Shown one piece after another: positions 7,907 through 8,588 of a DNA stretch of 8,588 bases. The stretch comes from Anaerolineaceae bacterium (GTDB lineage Bacteria > Chloroflexota > Anaerolineae > Anaerolineales > Anaerolineaceae): NCBI GenBank assembly GCA_003542325.1, contig DPKV01000027.1:1-8588 (forward strand), given 5' to 3'. Position numbers and translations under genes: made by a program. The first letter of the stretch is position 1. Every line of letters starts with the position of its first letter. The notes beneath the pieces are model-generated. The model was not told where the DNA came from, ran no database searches, and saw only the letters and a list, made by a program, of their open reading frames with translations.

Positions 7907-7946
7907 TTGTTCATAAATTCTTCTTTGTTAAAATCAGAGTGAACAA
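7907..7946 (+). promoter_or_regulatory. Weak promoter candidate flanked by an inverted repeat, before the AlkD-like remnant
   Basis: TAAAAT at 7929-7934 matches the -10 consensus at 5 of 6 positions. TTGTTC (7907-7912), 16 bp upstream, is a poor -35. Exact inverted repeat arms TTGTTCA (7907-7913) and TGAACAA (7940-7946) bracket the -10 element. A ribosome binding site GGAAGGTGA (7958-7966) follows. No terminator is visible between the hydroxylase stop (7892) and here, so readthrough from the operon is also possible. Confidence 0.3.
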
Positions 7947-7999
7947 TGGTTGTGAATGGAAGGTGATTTGAGTCTGATTATATTACAGCTCTGCAGGAA

Positions 8000-8257
8000 A
8001 TGTATCAAAACAACGCTGATCCGACTTCAGCGGAGCCGATAAAAGCCTGCATGCGGAACCAGTTTGAATATCTGGGGATTAAGATGCCGCTGCAACGCGA
8101 ACTTCAACGGAAATTTTTTACTGAACATGGGCTGCCCGATCTTTCTGACCTGCCACAAATCATGTTAGCGCTTTGGGATATGCCTGAACGGGAATATCAA
8201 TATGCAGGGATAAGCATCCTTGGGAAATTGGAAAAGAAACTCCCTGATGATTACTGA
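8000..8257 (+). pseudogene. N-terminal remnant of an AlkD-like DNA alkylation repair protein
   Basis: The frame encodes 85 residues resembling the start of AlkD-type HEAT-repeat DNA glycosylases: MRNQFEYLGIKMPLQR (residues 13-28) and WDMPEREYQYAGISIL (54-69) match the family pattern. Intact members have roughly 220-240 residues, and the catalytic Trp/Asp segment lies after the point where this frame stops, so the product should be inactive. Similarity also continues upstream of ATG 8000, in frame, as SDYITALQE (7973-7999), with no usual start codon between the TGA at 7964 and ATG 8000. The ribosome binding site GGAAGGTGA (7958-7966) points to TTG 7968, which is one base out of frame with the remnant, suggesting a single-base deletion near 7976. 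The frame ends inside the palindrome at 8250-8291. It could still be translated from 8000, but I consider it a decaying gene. Confidence 0.7.
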
Positions 8258-8291
8258 TCGGTGATGGCATGGCCATAAACCGATCAGTAAT
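8250..8291. repeat. 42-nt palindrome overlapping the end of the AlkD-like remnant
   Basis: The outer arms ATTACTGATCGGT (8250-8262) and ACCGATCAGTAAT (8279-8291) are exact reverse complements over 13 bp. Inside them a second stem ATGGC (8264-8268) and GCCAT (8272-8276) closes a 3-nt loop, leaving only one unpaired base on one side and two on the other. The truncated frame's TGA (8255-8257) lies in the left outer arm. The T-rich stretch ATTTGTTTAA follows on the plus strand, so it could act as a terminator. Alternatively it is a small palindromic mobile repeat. Copy number elsewhere is unknown. Confidence 0.65.
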
Positions 8292-8474
8292 ATTTGTTTA
8301 ATGAGAATTAATGTCCTCAAGGAATAAGCCACTAGCTGGTGTGACTAAATCTATTTGATAATACAAAAAGATTAGGACAGACTTGGTTTTGACAGATGAT
8401 GTATTCTAGCATGAAATTAACCCAGGAAATAGGTTGTTCCGTCATTTAAGCGCTCTCAAATTGAGTAGTCGTTG
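8292..8474. other. Non-coding stretch with a promoter-like sequence
   Basis: No frame on either strand looks like a gene here, and the missing C-terminal part of the AlkD-like protein is not found. The only signal is a perfect TTGACA (8389-8394) with TGAAAT (8412-8417, 4 of 6) at 17-bp spacing, which would start transcription near 8424. The sequence is AT-richer than the operon. Confidence 0.4.
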
Positions 8475-8501
8475 GGTGGGTTGCCAACCCGCCATCTTTT
8501 T
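8475..8501 (+). terminator. Terminator-like hairpin followed by five Ts
   Basis: GGTGGGTT (8475-8482) pairs with AACCCGCC (8486-8493), with one G-U pair, around a 3-nt loop GCC. ATC and then TTTTT (8497-8501) follow. The shape fits a Rho-independent terminator on the plus strand. The arms (GGCGGGTTGGCAACCC on the minus strand) could equally be part of a dispersed palindromic repeat. Confidence 0.4.
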
Positions 8502-8511
8502 GGTCTCTTCA

Positions 8512-8552
8512 GATCGCCACGTCGCCACCTTCGGTGGTTCCTCGCGATGACG
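8512..8552. repeat. REP-like dispersed intergenic repeat
   Basis: The minus strand reads CGTCATCGCGAGGAACC, then ACCGAAGGTGGCGACG, then TGGCGATC. This is close to the widespread bacterial intergenic repeat of the form CGTCATTGCGAGGA...GACGAAGCAATC. It contains the hairpin CCACC-TTC-GGTGG (8525-8537) and the palindrome TCGCGA. Recognition is from memory of the repeat type; copies elsewhere in this genome were not examined. Confidence 0.6.
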
Positions 8553-8556
8553 ATTG

Positions 8557-8588
8557 CCTGATTCCTAATACCTGATTCCTAATACCTG
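8557..8588. repeat. Tandem 14-bp repeat (paired heptamers) running off the window
   Basis: CCTGATTCCTAATA occurs at 8557-8570 and again, identical, at 8571-8584, followed by CCTG (8585-8588). Each unit is two related heptamers, CCTGATT and CCTAATA, agreeing at 5 of 7 positions, so the array has a 7-bp underlying period. The total length is unknown because the window ends inside it. Confidence 0.85.

Noticed and set aside
8557..8588. CRISPR array start
   Set aside because: The repeats are directly adjacent 14-bp units without spacers, so this is a simple tandem repeat.

Overview
The window reads left to right as one long plus-strand operon (about 191-7892), followed by a decaying gene remnant and a repeat-rich non-coding tail. 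The operon encodes a complete ABC importer of the BMP/PnrA nucleoside-purine type: a lipoprotein binding protein, a double-domain ATPase and two permeases. Immediately after these comes a single-polypeptide molybdenum hydroxylase of the xanthine dehydrogenase family. The lipoprotein and operon style, the fused [2Fe-2S]-molybdopterin enzyme and the intergenic repeats suggest a bacterium of the Chloroflexota (Anaerolineae-like), probably anaerobic. This placement is inferred by eye, since no phylogenetic marker is present.

Layout: 1-190 holds a probable promoter (TATAAT at 57-62, with a 10-bp palindrome between the -35 and -10 positions) and a leader of about 120 nt. 191-1387 is the binding protein. 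1388-1505 carries a perfect 17-bp stem-loop, probably a device that sets binding protein expression above that of the membrane parts. 1506-3041, 3038-4141 and 4138-5103 are the ATPase and two permeases, joined by ATGA start/stop overlaps. 5124-7892 is the hydroxylase, beginning 20 nt after the last permease.

How the genes may work together: the importer brings a purine base or nucleoside into the cell, and the hydroxylase oxidises it (for example hypoxanthine to xanthine to urate). Residues aligning with the purine-anchoring Glu and Arg of xanthine oxidase, rather than the substitutions seen in aldehyde oxidases, support a purine substrate. There is no FAD subunit, XdhC-type maturation factor or downstream urate-catabolism gene in the window, so the electron acceptor and the fate of the product are open.

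7893-8588: a short frame (8000-8257) is the N-terminal part of an AlkD-like DNA alkylation repair protein that lacks its catalytic region. It ends inside a striking 42-nt palindrome (8250-8291). The remaining 300 bases contain no convincing gene. They hold a possible promoter/terminator pair, a REP-like dispersed repeat and a 7/14-bp tandem repeat that runs off the end.
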